The notes: a model not told the origin generated them from the sequence alone. Numbered from the stretch's first letter, positions 54,013 through 63,629 are shown. The stretch: DNA of 64,000 nt from Chitinophaga niabensis (GCF_900129465.1 NZ_FSRA01000002.1:1922001-1986000); one strand, 5' to 3'. Program-made: numbers and translations.

Positions 54013-54045
54013 TGGGAACATTCCCATTTTGTGGGAATGTTCCCA
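54013..54045. promoter_or_regulatory. Tandem LacI-type operators upstream of the regulator gene
   Basis: TGGGAACATTCCCA (54013-54026) and its reverse complement TGGGAATGTTCCCA (54032-54045), again 19 bp start to start. Each is a 14-bp near-perfect palindrome. They lie 30-62 bp before the regulator ATG and about 120 bp upstream of the SusC promoter candidate. Autoregulation is likely; effect on SusC is uncertain. Confidence 0.82.
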
Positions 54046-54074
54046 AGATGAAGATTATTTCGTTCCTTTACCAC

Positions 54075-55088
54075 ATGAAAAGACATCAGGTAACCATCAT
54101 AGATATTGCGCGGGAACTGAACCTTTCAAAATCTACTGTTTCCAGGGCGCTCACGGGGCATCCCAGTGTGAATGCTGCAACACGGCAGGCGGTGTTGGAG
54201 TTTGCGGAGAAAATGGATTACCAGCGGAATATGCTGGCCATTAGTCTTATCACCAAAAAAACGAACACCATCGGCATTATTGTGCCGGAGTTCCATAGTT
54301 CTTATTTTCCCAAAGCTATCATTGGTGCGCAGGAAGTAGCAAGCAAAGCAGGATACAATACGGTGATCTGTCAATCCAACGAAACATACGAAACGGAAGT
54401 GGCGAATACGAAAGTGATGCTGGCCAACCAGGTGGACGGCATCCTGGTGTCCATCACCAAGGAAACGAGGAACTTCGATCACCTGAAGATCTTTCAGCGC
54501 AAGGGCATCCCCATTGTATTCTTTAACAGGGTATGTGATGAAATGGATGTGCCGAAGGTGATCGTGGATGATTATGATGGCGCTTTCCGTGCAGTGAGTC
54601 ACCTGATAGAAAGAGGGCGTAAACGTATTGCTCACCTGGCGGGGCCCTCTTCCCTGAAGATCAGTGAAAAAAGACTGAACGGGTATACGGCGGCGTTACG
54701 CAAGAACAATATCGAATTTGATGAAGAGCTGGTGATCTCGTACGACCTGAATGTAGATAAAGTAAAGATCTATGTGAATCACCTGCTGAATATGGATAAT
54801 CCGCCTGACGCCATTTTTGCGGTGAATGATCCTACGGCCATTGAAGCTATCCAGGTGATCAGGAAGAGAGGGCTGAATGTGCCCAAGGATATTGCGGTAG
54901 TGGGTTTCAGTAATGATTTTGCATCCGGACTGATAGAACCTGCCTTAACCACTGTTTCCCAACCTGTGAAAGAGATCGGGCAAACAGCGGCGCAGTTATT
55001 AATTGATCAGATCAACCGGGATGTAGCGGATTGGAAAACCATTATCCGGGTATTGAAAACAGAGTTGATCGTAAGGCGGTCCAGTTAA
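54075..55088 (+). CDS. LacI-family transcriptional regulator
   Basis: 337 residues from the ATG at 54075 (MKRHQVTIIDIARELNLSK), which places the helix-turn-helix at residues 6-26 as in all LacI proteins; ATGs at 54012 and 54048 would put extra residues in front of it, and the first lies at the operator. Hinge region YQRNMLAISL follows at about 53. Then a periplasmic-binding-like ligand domain with TIGIIVPEFHSSYFPKAIIG, VDGILVSITKE, RGRKRIAHLAGPSSLKISEKR and DAIFAVNDPTAIEAIQV. The effector should be a sugar from the adjacent SusC/SusD locus. It is divergent from that locus and flanked by its probable operators. Confidence 0.94.
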   Translation: MKRHQVTIIDIARELNLSKSTVSRALTGHPSVNAATRQAVLEFAEKMDYQRNMLAISLITKKTNTIGIIVPEFHSSYFPKAIIGAQEVASKAGYNTVICQSNETYETEVANTKVMLANQVDGILVSITKETRNFDHLKIFQRKGIPIVFFNRVCDEMDVPKVIVDDYDGAFRAVSHLIERGRKRIAHLAGPSSLKISEKRLNGYTAALRKNNIEFDEELVISYDLNVDKVKIYVNHLLNMDNPPDAIFAVNDPTAIEAIQVIRKRGLNVPKDIAVVGFSNDFASGLIEPALTTVSQPVKEIGQTAAQLLIDQINRDVADWKTIIRVLKTELIVRRSS

Positions 55089-55130
55089 ACTTGTTATATT
55101 TATTGTATAATCCTTTAAAAATTAACCCAT

Positions 55131-56126
55131 ATGCAATTATCTCTATACCGAAGGCTTGTTGGCCTGGTTCTCCTGTTGTTTATTTCTTTGAGTGATGCCC
55201 TGGGGCAGACTACTTTTCAGGGGATGGTGCAGATCTTCGGGAATGAAGAGGGAGCCGCTCTTGTAACTTCCAAACAATGGACCCCTATTACCAAAACGCT
55301 CTATACTTATATTCGGGATTTGTTTCCCGCGCCAGTTGTATCAGGTACCGTAAGAGAGTATTTTATCGTGATCCGGAAGGCGGATGATGTATATAATTGC
55401 GCTATTGCCGGGCCTCATTTCCGTTTTTGGTTTGAGCAACTTGGAAAAGCCGGACATGAGTTTACGCCCAGTTTAGATTGGGGAAGTGTAAATGCAGGAA
55501 CTGTCCAATGGATAAAGATCCCCAATAATATTGATCAGGTTTATGCAGTAGCCAGCCGTGATGGAACGGGCACGCCTAATTATCAGGATTATTATTTTCG
55601 ATTGGATGCAAGGATGCCGGATGGTTGCCAGGAGCGTGCAATGAAAGTATATTCAATTTTTGTGGCGGCTATTGATAAAGTAGGAGGCGCTTCAGCACCT
55701 ATTTCGTTAAATAATGATCCGGTTGCGGCAGAAATACCCAGATTTGTGACTGGAGGAGTTGGAGGAACTATTGTTACTTATCAGGGAAATGTGGGAGTAG
55801 GTACTAATACACCACAATCAAAATTGGCTATAAACGGCACTATCACTGCAACGAAAGTAAGAGTGACCCAAACGGGTTGGTCTGATTTCGTCTTTAAAGA
55901 GAATTACCCATTACGTTCTTTAGCAGAAGTTGAATCCTTCATCAAAACAAACCAGCATCTCCCGGATATTCCTTCTGAAAAGGAAGTAACAGCCAACGGT
56001 AATGATCTGGGAGAAATGGATAAGAAGTTGTTACAGAAAATAGAGGAGTTAACGCTTTATCTCATTGATCTCAAAAAAGAGAACGAGGCCATGAAATTGA
56101 GGCTTGAAAAGCTGGAGAAGAAATAA
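55131..56126 (+). CDS. Secreted protein with C-terminal fibre-like coiled-coil tail
   Basis: 331 residues with a signal peptide (to about 25, ALGQ). The middle (30-220) has no match I recognise. The C-terminal 120 residues show the layout common in Bacteroidota tail-fibre-like proteins: GNVGVGTNTPQSKLAINGTI, then KVRVTQTGWSDFVFKENYPL, AEVESFIKTNQHLPDIPSEKEV, and a coiled coil (about 290-331). Trimeric surface fibres or adhesins are the expected class. It follows the lacI-type gene by 42 bp and ends in a strong terminator. It does not contain a peptidase S74 chaperone. Confidence 0.8.
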   Translation: MQLSLYRRLVGLVLLLFISLSDALGQTTFQGMVQIFGNEEGAALVTSKQWTPITKTLYTYIRDLFPAPVVSGTVREYFIVIRKADDVYNCAIAGPHFRFWFEQLGKAGHEFTPSLDWGSVNAGTVQWIKIPNNIDQVYAVASRDGTGTPNYQDYYFRLDARMPDGCQERAMKVYSIFVAAIDKVGGASAPISLNNDPVAAEIPRFVTGGVGGTIVTYQGNVGVGTNTPQSKLAINGTITATKVRVTQTGWSDFVFKENYPLRSLAEVESFIKTNQHLPDIPSEKEVTANGNDLGEMDKKLLQKIEELTLYLIDLKKENEAMKLRLEKLEKK

Positions 56127-56131
56127 GGCAA

Positions 56132-56161
56132 AAGCCGGAAGTATTGCTTCCGGCTTTTTTT
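56132..56161. terminator. Bidirectional terminator between the fibre protein and PNP genes
   Basis: AAGCCGGAAG / CTTCCGGCTT, a 10-bp stem with loop TATTG, followed by a T-run to 56161 and preceded by an A-run on the left. It is within 5 bp of the fibre protein stop and next to the PNP stop. Confidence 0.9.
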
Positions 56162-56969
56162 ACAAACCAGCGATCACTTCAGCAAAGATTCCACTCAGCA
56201 CTTTGTCTGCTTTACCGGCTACGGCCAATATCTCGGCAAGGGATACCGGTACTAAGTTATCCGGGTCACATTCATCCGTTACAACGGACACGCATGCGCA
56301 GGGTAAACCTACCTGGTTGGCCACGATCACTTCGGGCACGGTGCTCATGCCTACTACATCTCCTCCTATCATTCTCAGGAAACGATATTCTGCACGGGTT
56401 TCCAGGTTAGGGCCGGTTACGGCTACGTATACACCTTTATGCATTGTATGACCTGCGGCGGCTTGTAGTTTTTCTCCGAGTTCCAGATCGTATGGCCTGC
56501 TCATATCAGGAAAGCGGGGGCCGAAATCCGGGGAGTTTAAACCACGCAGCGGATTTTCCGGTTGCAGGTTGATGTGATCGTTCAGCAGCACTAGATCTCC
56601 TTTTTTGAAAGCGGGATTCATACCTCCTGCGGCATTGCTGAGGAGTAGTTTTTCCACGCCGAGGGCTTTCATGATGCGGATGGGGAAAGTGATCTGCTGC
56701 ATGTTGTAACCTTCGTAATAATGGAAGCGGCCCTGCATGGCAATTACAGCGGTTTTACCAATGTACCCGAAGATCAGGTGGCCTTTATGTGATTCAACGG
56801 TAGATTCCGGGAAATGGGGGATCTGGCCGTATGGGATGCTTTTATGGACCTCTATTTTGGAAATGAGTTCTCCCAGGCCGGTGCCTAAAACGATGCCAGC
56901 CTTTGCTGCGCCAAAACCCTGTTGCCGGAGGTAGGCGGTGGTTTCTGAAAGTTGTTGCTGTAATGTCAT
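56160..56969 (-). CDS. Purine nucleoside phosphorylase
   Basis: 269 residues from the ATG at 56969 (MTLQQQLSETTAYL); a longer frame to 57002 adds eleven hydrophobic residues without support. It cleaves purine (deoxy)nucleosides with phosphate. The trimeric PNP type is indicated by GTGLGELI (phosphate site), SNAAGGMNPAFKKGDLVLLNDHIN, VTGPNLETRAEYR (active-site Glu) and GMSTVPEVIVA. The motif VVTDECDPDNL near the C-terminus carries the base-specificity region. It stands alone between terminators; its product deoxyribose-1-phosphate feeds the pathway of deoC. Confidence 0.94.
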   Translation of the reverse strand: MTLQQQLSETTAYLRQQGFGAAKAGIVLGTGLGELISKIEVHKSIPYGQIPHFPESTVESHKGHLIFGYIGKTAVIAMQGRFHYYEGYNMQQITFPIRIMKALGVEKLLLSNAAGGMNPAFKKGDLVLLNDHINLQPENPLRGLNSPDFGPRFPDMSRPYDLELGEKLQAAAGHTMHKGVYVAVTGPNLETRAEYRFLRMIGGDVVGMSTVPEVIVANQVGLPCACVSVVTDECDPDNLVPVSLAEILAVAGKADKVLSGIFAEVIAGL

Positions 56970-56983
56970 GCTGCAAATTAGCA

Positions 56984-57015
56984 TAAAAACAAACGGCGCC
57001 AAAGATGGCGCCGTT
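56984..57015 (-). terminator. Intrinsic terminator of the third SusC/SusD operon
   Basis: On the minus strand AACGGCGCC / GGCGCCGTT forms a 9-bp stem with a 6-nt loop followed by TGTTTTTATGC. It lies 25 bp after the stop of the PKD-like lipoprotein gene, and just upstream of the PNP start, which may overlap its leader. Confidence 0.83.
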
Positions 57016-57039
57016 CGGTAAATGTTTATAAGGTGTCCG

Positions 57040-58119
57040 TTATTTCAGGATGGTACCGTCGTTATTGATGTATACGCTATTCACGAATAAGGTGGAACCT
57101 GTTTCGTTGTTATTGGCTTTTGCGGGGAAAGCGATCCTGAATTCTTTTACAACAGGATCAGGGAAGTCAGGGTATTTACCTTTAACAAAATTAAGCCAAT
57201 CTTTAAAACCATTGCTCGAGAACCACAGTACGCCATCTATATAAGCATGTACTACATTGGCGGCGTCTATAGAGATGCTGATGTTCTTTTCACCGCCATT
57301 AGCGATAGCCAGTTCTGCTTTCCTTCCTTTTACAGGAGTGATCAACGGTTGTGGGTCCGGAAGCATCGCACCTGCTGCACTGAACTTTGAAGAGCTGGCA
57401 TTATTAGGGGTAAAGGTTTCGTACCTGATCTGGTAGTTATCCGTGGTAGCCGGATTTACAGTTGGCCAGATCTCCCACCTGATCTCCCGCATATAAGGAA
57501 TGGTGGGATTGGCGCTGGGTTGCACAAAGTACACGCTGATGGTAATTGCCTGGCCGGCCCTGAAGAATGTTTTCCATCCGAATTTTGTATTGATGGAGAA
57601 AGGGATCTTTAGTTGGGCAAGGTCCAGCGTACGGCGGATGTTCGGGCCACTGGTAGCATTGGCTGTAAGTTCTACCCTGGCTTTGTTGATATCGTTGTCT
57701 GTAATATTTACCTGGGTGGTATTACTTTGCGACCATCCGTTACCGTTAAAAGTGAATGCGCTCTGGAACTCATCAAAAAAGTAACGGGTCACTTTCATGG
57801 TAGTACTACGGGAGGCAGATGCTTTACCATCTTTGGCAGTAGCCGTTACCGTGTATTCACCTACTTTAGAGGGGGCTATCCACAGGTTTTCATAAAGGTC
57901 CTGTGTTCTCCATCCATCAAAAGTACCTCCGGTGGCGGACCATGAATAACTCAGATTTTTAAGGTCACCCCGGGTACCTGCCCATACGGGAACTTTTTCC
58001 CCAAAGTAAAATTCTTCTCCTGCTTTGCTTAATGTTTCAATCTCTACCTTGTCCTTTTTACAGGAGAGGGCGAAGAGGGAAAGTGAAAACATAAGAACTG
58101 CACCATATATCTTTCTCAT
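57040..58119 (-). CDS. PKD-like surface lipoprotein
   Basis: 359 residues with a lipobox (LSC, Cys20). An N-terminal PKD/Ig-like domain (about 45-110) with LSYSWSATGGTFDGW and VGEYTVTATAKDGKA is followed by a beta-sandwich (about 120-355) resembling a concanavalin/laminin-G-like fold, with GKAELAI-like strands and VVHAYIDGVLWFSSNG. Such two-domain lipoproteins often bind glycans next to SusCD. It is last in the operon of 58877-63629. No catalytic motif is visible. Confidence 0.75.
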   Translation of the reverse strand: MRKIYGAVLMFSLSLFALSCKKDKVEIETLSKAGEEFYFGEKVPVWAGTRGDLKNLSYSWSATGGTFDGWRTQDLYENLWIAPSKVGEYTVTATAKDGKASASRSTTMKVTRYFFDEFQSAFTFNGNGWSQSNTTQVNITDNDINKARVELTANATSGPNIRRTLDLAQLKIPFSINTKFGWKTFFRAGQAITISVYFVQPSANPTIPYMREIRWEIWPTVNPATTDNYQIRYETFTPNNASSSKFSAAGAMLPDPQPLITPVKGRKAELAIANGGEKNISISIDAANVVHAYIDGVLWFSSNGFKDWLNFVKGKYPDFPDPVVKEFRIAFPAKANNNETGSTLFVNSVYINNDGTILK

Positions 58120-58133
58120 AACAATAGCATTAG

Positions 58134-58838
58134 TTATTTATTATTCTCAATTATTTGTCTTGTAGGCTGACGGAGCCACCTGTTCATGATATGAATGACA
58201 CCATTCGTTGCCAGTAAGTTTGGCGTACGTGGTCTCAGCTCAGTCCATCCGGAGGGCGCGCCTATATAGTTATTGAGGAATAGATATCCTTCACGTGTTG
58301 CCTGCAGATAAATATGCACTTTGGCAGAATCGTTTGTTGAACTGATGGCAAAGGTATTTACCCAATGTGGGGTAGAGTTCAGGTTGGCATATTCATGGCG
58401 GCCTTTCATAACATGGTAGCGTAAAAGATCAGCTACCAGCTGTACAGGGTACTGCGTAAAATCAGTACCTCTTACCTGTTTGCCGAAGTCGGGATTGGAA
58501 GGGTCCGTTATGGTTACCGGGTTCAGTACAAAGAAGCTGTTGCCATCTTCCAGGTTGGAAAGCGCAGTGTTGGTGAGCAGCAGGAAAGTGTTTCCTGTAC
58601 TGGTATACATTTGCTTTACATCTTTGAAGTTTGCATCCTTATCCACATAATCAATGGCACTGAGCATGCTGGAAAACAATTCTGGTTTCGACTTCATGAA
58701 GTCGTACACGTTCGAATTCACTTTGGTATCGTAAATGGACGCGTTGTAATCATATCCGTCCTGCAGTTTGTCGCAGGAAGCGAACGTGAGGCAGCCCAGC
58801 ACTGCCAATGGTAATATATATTGCTTAATACTTTTCAT
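58134..58838 (-). CDS. Fasciclin-like (FAS1) lipoprotein
   Basis: 234 residues from the ATG at 58838 (MKSIKQYILPLAVLGCLTFA), lipobox ASC at Cys22. A single FAS1-like domain is suggested by NVYDFMKSKPELFSSMLSAIDYV, NTFLLLTNTALS at the H1-like box, LLRYHVMKGRHEY, and the closing ATNGVIHIMNRWL (H2-like box). Bacterial FAS1 domains mediate adhesion or binding. It sits between susD and the PKD-like lipoprotein, an uncommon partner in SusC/SusD operons. It is separated from susD by 38 bp. Confidence 0.78.
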   Translation of the reverse strand: MKSIKQYILPLAVLGCLTFASCDKLQDGYDYNASIYDTKVNSNVYDFMKSKPELFSSMLSAIDYVDKDANFKDVKQMYTSTGNTFLLLTNTALSNLEDGNSFFVLNPVTITDPSNPDFGKQVRGTDFTQYPVQLVADLLRYHVMKGRHEYANLNSTPHWVNTFAISSTNDSAKVHIYLQATREGYLFLNNYIGAPSGWTELRPRTPNLLATNGVIHIMNRWLRQPTRQIIENNK

Positions 58839-58876
58839 AATGATCATTTAATGTTCGTTCACAATGGCTGTTTATC

Positions 58877-60451
58877 TTATTCATCATATGGAGGATTCTG
58901 ATCTCCTCTTAATTTAGAATTAGCATTAAATGCATCGGAGTTGATAGGATATAAGATCCTGCCCATACCATTCGGAACAGATGCGGTATTATCAAAAGGA
59001 GTAGCGCCAACCCGTGCAGAGAGGATGGGATTCATTGTTTCCCGCAGATAGGCGTACCCGTTGTTGCTAAAGTCATACATCTTATCAATACGGCAGAGGT
59101 CGAACCACCTTTTACCTTCACCCAGGAACTCATATTGCCTTTCTTTCAGTATCGCGCGTTCTATACCTTTCATCACATCTCCTGTAAAGTCTGCCAGCTG
59201 CGCCTGAACAGGATAACCGCAACGGCTCCTTATCTGGTTCAGGATGTTCAGTGCTTCCTGGTAGCGGCCTTTATGGGTGAGGGCTTCTGCTTTCAGCAAT
59301 TGCACATCTGCGAAACGGTAAACAGGGATCTTTGCTTTACACATGGCGTTGGACTCAAATACAAAAGGCCCGGCCTGACCGCTGGCCCAGGGGTAGTATT
59401 TACCGAACTCTGCAACAGCCAGGCTGTAAACAGTAGCGCTAAAGAACTTGATCGTGTCAAAACATGTCCAGAAACGGCCATCGATAGGAATGCCATTTAC
59501 ATCCGTTCTGTCCCTTAATTCCTGGAAGATCTTTGGGGTGATCATGTATTGGTTGGTGTTGGAACCAGACCCCAATTTCTGGCAGATACCAACTCCTCCA
59601 CCTCTTTCCGTATCATCCCAATAAATATTGAAAATGGTTTCAGTAGAAGTTTCAGGGTTTAAGAAGATATTTTTCCATTGCAGCGGCGTAGTTACCCAGG
59701 TACATTTACTTTCCAGGATAGCTTTTTCAGCAGCGATCAGGGCGTTGTCATAATCCTGGAACCACATGTAAACATCTGTTTGTAATGCATATACAGCTGC
59801 TTTCTGCATGTAATACCTGGAAGGTCCGCTGGTATTGCTGCCGATGGTTTCCAGTGCTTTGGCAATATCATCGAGGATCTGTTTTTTAACTGCATCGATA
59901 TCTGATCTTGCGAACTCAGTTTCCTGTGTCAGTGATTCAATCGGCTCCGTGATGATGGGTACACGGCCCCATACACGTAAACCATAGAAGTACATAAGCG
60001 CGCGTAATCCATAACATTGCCCCAGGTTATCCTTATAGCGGACAACCCCCTGATCCAGGTTCTTATCGATCATGCCGGGGAAATATTTGATACCGTAATT
60101 GCAGAGGGAAATGGTAGTGTATAAAGCAGTCCACCTCGTTACACCATTGATATCCGCATCGTTGGCTGATAATATATTATTCAGCAGTTTGGTCTGCGCA
60201 TTTCCTGTACCGGCGGTTTTAACGTTATCTGAACGAACTTCACCCCAGTCGAACCAGTTGGTGTTTAAAGTGGATTGCAGTTGATTATAGATACCTGCCA
60301 TCCAGGCTTTTGCATCATTCTGATCTCTCCAGAAAGTTTCCGGTGTGATGGACGATACTGGCTGCTCTTCCAGGTATTTATTACACTTCAGATTTGTGAG
60401 GGCCATCACCAAACCCACAAACAGCAGCACTGATATTTTAACTCTTTTCAT
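58877..60451 (-). CDS. SusD/RagB-family nutrient-binding lipoprotein
   Basis: 524 residues with a lipobox-type signal (LKC, Cys23). Landmarks: YLEEQPVSSITPETFWRDQN, GQCYGLRALMYFYGLRVWGR, YRFADVQLLKAEALTHKGRY, LKERQYEFLGEGKRWFDLCR and GRILYPINSDAFN near the end. It pairs with the SusC gene 10 bp upstream. Ligand unknown. Length is normal for the family. Confidence 0.94.
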   Translation of the reverse strand: MKRVKISVLLFVGLVMALTNLKCNKYLEEQPVSSITPETFWRDQNDAKAWMAGIYNQLQSTLNTNWFDWGEVRSDNVKTAGTGNAQTKLLNNILSANDADINGVTRWTALYTTISLCNYGIKYFPGMIDKNLDQGVVRYKDNLGQCYGLRALMYFYGLRVWGRVPIITEPIESLTQETEFARSDIDAVKKQILDDIAKALETIGSNTSGPSRYYMQKAAVYALQTDVYMWFQDYDNALIAAEKAILESKCTWVTTPLQWKNIFLNPETSTETIFNIYWDDTERGGGVGICQKLGSGSNTNQYMITPKIFQELRDRTDVNGIPIDGRFWTCFDTIKFFSATVYSLAVAEFGKYYPWASGQAGPFVFESNAMCKAKIPVYRFADVQLLKAEALTHKGRYQEALNILNQIRSRCGYPVQAQLADFTGDVMKGIERAILKERQYEFLGEGKRWFDLCRIDKMYDFSNNGYAYLRETMNPILSARVGATPFDNTASVPNGMGRILYPINSDAFNANSKLRGDQNPPYDE

Positions 60452-60461
60452 GATCGTTTAA

Positions 60462-63400
60462 TTAAAATGTAACATTAACACCCATACCTAATTCACGTTT
60501 GCGTGGGAACTTTCCGGGATCTTCTCCTGGTTTAAGAACGCTACGCTGACTTACCTCAGGATCGAAACCTGTATAATCCGTCCAGGTCAGCAGGCCGTTT
60601 CCGTATACGAATACATTCGCATATTGCAGGCGTGCTCTTTTGATAATATGTTTAGGCAGTTCATAACCCAGTCTTACAGTTTGTAAGCGCACAAAAGAAC
60701 CATCTTCCAGGAACTGGCTGTTTCCTCTGCGGAAGTTATCAGCAGTTTTGTCTCCACCTAAATAAGAATCTGTGATCTGACCGGGATATTTCCACATGTT
60801 GCGGATAAAGTGAGGTTCCGGTGTGGTATTACTGTTAGAGAAGGATGCAAGGTTCCTCCGGTTCTCATTATAAATGCTGCCACCAAAGTTTCCATATATA
60901 TTCATGGAGAGGGAAATGCCTTTATATCTGAATGTATTGCTCCAACCTAAGCTCCACCTGGGTTGACCATAACCGATGATCTTCCTGTCTTCATTTCCGA
61001 TGTTCCCGTTCAGTTCACCTTTACTATCAGGTTGGTTCGCCCAGATCACATCGCCGCCTTTGGAAACAAAACCATTGGTGGTCAATTGTTTTACATCGCC
61101 TGTATAAGCCTTGCCATCAGGAGTTTGATATCCTGTGAGGATAGGCTTCATGTTTTTCTGAATGATCACGTTACCATGCGCATCTTTCTGGAATTGAGGG
61201 GTCAGGCGGGTCCTGTAATCGGGTGTGTAAGCATTTGATTCATCATACTGATAGATACCGAGGTATTCATATCCGTAGAAGTTACCAGCTTCCATACCTT
61301 GTCCTACATACCAGATCCCATCTACATAGTCACCACCTGGAAGGCTGGTGATCTTGTTCCTGATCTTTGTATAGTTGATGGAGGTCATCCAGCTGAAGTT
61401 CTTTGTGCTGATGGGGTATGCAGTTAAGGATAATTCTATACCCTTGTTTTCGATAGTACCGGCGTTGGTCCTGGCTTTACCGGGATAACCAACTTCCAGC
61501 GGCAATGGTGCGTCATAGAGCAGGTCAGAAGTTTTTTTCACAAAATAGTCTGCTACGAAAACGAGGCGGCCATTGAAAAAGGTGAGGTCAATACCGATAT
61601 CTGATTGTGCGGTTTCTTCCCATTTCAGGAGGCTGTTACCTAACCTGTCGTTTGTACGAACACCGCTGGTATCATGATAAAAGTACTGGCCGAATACAAA
61701 TTGCTGTACCGCGTCAAAATCCCCGATCGCCTGGTTACCTGTGATCCCCCAGCTGGCGCGGATCTTACCATCTGTTAAAGCACCACCTTTAAAGTGGCTC
61801 ATGAAATTCTCATCACTGAACCTCCATCCCACAGAAACAGAAGGGAAATTACCCCATCTCATATCACTACCGAACCTGGAAGAACCGTCTCTTCTCATGG
61901 TAGCGGCGAACAGGTATTTGCCTTTGTAATCATAGGAAAGCCTTCCATAGAAACCCACTAAAGAGTTTAATGTACCGGTTGAATAGATATCTGTTAAAGT
62001 AAACTCGCCGGCTGCATTCAGGGTTTCTACAGCCTCTGTTACGAAAAGGCGGCCTGCAAGGTTTACTTCTTCCTGGTTATTCTTTTCAACGTTAGTACCT
62101 ACCATGGCTGCAAGGTTATGCACCTTGTTGAAGTTCTTCTGGTAGCTAAGGTAAAGGTTACCCTGTGTTCTAACGGGCAGGGCTGTATTATCACTCCCTG
62201 TGCTGGCCTGGGGATTACCGGTATCCAGCAGTTTGGAGTTAAAGGTAGTCCTGCGGGTGAGTTCCACATCTGCAGATACGTCTGCGTGCAGTCTCAGTGG
62301 TGTGGCTAATTGGAAATCAAACCCCTGATACAGTACGCCTTTGTAGATCTTGGACAGGTCTTTGCGCAGGTACGCTTCTGCTATCGGGTTCCGGCGTCCA
62401 CCGTTGTTATAGATGAAACTACCGTCCGGTAAGTATAATGCCATGCCGGGAGGGCGTTGCAGGGCTTGCCTGATCACGTTCCCTTCATTGATATTATTCT
62501 TGTCCATAAAGCTGAAGTTCAGGCGGGTGGACATGTTGAACCACTTGCTTGGCTTATAGTCTATATTATTACGGAGTGTGAGGCGTTTAGCATAACTTCT
62601 CAGCACAATTCCCTGGTCATCCAGGTATTGAAGGCTACTGAAGAAGTTGAGGTTTTTGTTACCACCACTGATACCGAGGTCTATCTGGTTCCTTACTGCG
62701 GTTTGTGTGATGAGCTTCTGGTAATCGTTATCCGCATTCCTGGCAAAGGAAGTGGAATCGTCTGGTTTAGGGTCCAGGCCAATATTACCTCTGCGGTCGA
62801 ACATTTGCCTTTCCAGGCGGTTAGCCTGCGGCACCCTGTTAGAGAGTTTGCTGTAACTTCTCAGGTAGTTCAGGTCTATTTTGGGTTTACCATCATCACC
62901 GCGTTTAGTGGTGATAATAATAACACCGTTGGCAGAACGGGAACCATAGATGGCTGCAGACGCGGCATCTTTCAGGATCTCAATAGACTGAATGTCGTTT
63001 GGATTGATCGCATTGATGTTATCCATGGTTACACCATCCACAATATAAAGTGGCCTTACACCACCATCAGAGAGCGTGGAGAGACCACGAACAGTGATGT
63101 CCTGATCTTCCCCCGGCGCACCGGAATTACTCATTACACGTACACCAGGTGCAGCACCCTGTATCGCATCGAAAATAGATACGGGTTGTTTTTCTTCAAT
63201 TGCTTTGGCGGAGATGGAACTGATAGCACCGGTTACATCTCTTTTCTTTTGCGTACCATATCCTACCACCACTACATCGTTGAGGGTGGATACGTTTTCC
63301 AGCAGTGTTACATCAATGGTTGTACGCGGACCAACGGTTTCTTCCTTTGTGGTAAAACCGGTAAAGGAGAAAACGAGTACATCTGTTTTTTCCGCTTGAA

Positions 63401-63629
63401 TGGAAAAACGCCCCAGGTCGCTGGTGGCTACTCCTTTTTTGGTGCCTTTGACCATTACGGTCACTCCGGGAAGGGAATTTCCTGTTGCATCTTTTACCGT
63501 TCCTTCCACTTTTACAGCTTGTGCAAACGTTACCATACTACACAATAAAAAAAGAAAGAAGAGGCAGAAGGGTAAAAGCCATTTCCTGGCGTGGGAAATG
63601 CAGGCTGATACGCTTGTTTGTTGTTTCAT
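60462..63629 (-). CDS. SusC/RagA TonB-dependent transporter
   Basis: 1055 residues from the ATG at 63629; an ATG four codons earlier (63641) is also possible, and no Shine-Dalgarno sequence decides. Signal peptide with a long charged N-region (MKQQTSVSACISHARKWLLP) and hydrophobic core ending VTFAQ. Then a carboxypeptidase-D-regulatory-like domain (VEGTVKDATGNSLPGVTVMV), VVVGYGTQKKRDVTGAI, a plug with LKDAASAAIYGSRSANGVII, and a barrel ending GVNVTF. It lacks STN. It is the first gene of an operon with SusD, a FAS1-like and a PKD-like lipoprotein. A LacI-type operator lies about 300 bp upstream. Confidence 0.95.
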   Translation of the reverse strand: MKQQTSVSACISHARKWLLPFCLFFLFLLCSMVTFAQAVKVEGTVKDATGNSLPGVTVMVKGTKKGVATSDLGRFSIQAEKTDVLVFSFTGFTTKEETVGPRTTIDVTLLENVSTLNDVVVVGYGTQKKRDVTGAISSISAKAIEEKQPVSIFDAIQGAAPGVRVMSNSGAPGEDQDITVRGLSTLSDGGVRPLYIVDGVTMDNINAINPNDIQSIEILKDAASAAIYGSRSANGVIIITTKRGDDGKPKIDLNYLRSYSKLSNRVPQANRLERQMFDRRGNIGLDPKPDDSTSFARNADNDYQKLITQTAVRNQIDLGISGGNKNLNFFSSLQYLDDQGIVLRSYAKRLTLRNNIDYKPSKWFNMSTRLNFSFMDKNNINEGNVIRQALQRPPGMALYLPDGSFIYNNGGRRNPIAEAYLRKDLSKIYKGVLYQGFDFQLATPLRLHADVSADVELTRRTTFNSKLLDTGNPQASTGSDNTALPVRTQGNLYLSYQKNFNKVHNLAAMVGTNVEKNNQEEVNLAGRLFVTEAVETLNAAGEFTLTDIYSTGTLNSLVGFYGRLSYDYKGKYLFAATMRRDGSSRFGSDMRWGNFPSVSVGWRFSDENFMSHFKGGALTDGKIRASWGITGNQAIGDFDAVQQFVFGQYFYHDTSGVRTNDRLGNSLLKWEETAQSDIGIDLTFFNGRLVFVADYFVKKTSDLLYDAPLPLEVGYPGKARTNAGTIENKGIELSLTAYPISTKNFSWMTSINYTKIRNKITSLPGGDYVDGIWYVGQGMEAGNFYGYEYLGIYQYDESNAYTPDYRTRLTPQFQKDAHGNVIIQKNMKPILTGYQTPDGKAYTGDVKQLTTNGFVSKGGDVIWANQPDSKGELNGNIGNEDRKIIGYGQPRWSLGWSNTFRYKGISLSMNIYGNFGGSIYNENRRNLASFSNSNTTPEPHFIRNMWKYPGQITDSYLGGDKTADNFRRGNSQFLEDGSFVRLQTVRLGYELPKHIIKRARLQYANVFVYGNGLLTWTDYTGFDPEVSQRSVLKPGEDPGKFPRKRELGMGVNVTF

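Noticed and set aside
62457-63548. Long plus-strand ORF (363 codons) opposite the third SusC gene
   Set aside because: It is antisense to a clear SusC coding sequence; its composition (Cys, Tyr, His, Thr rich) is that of a mirror frame and no domain is recognisable.
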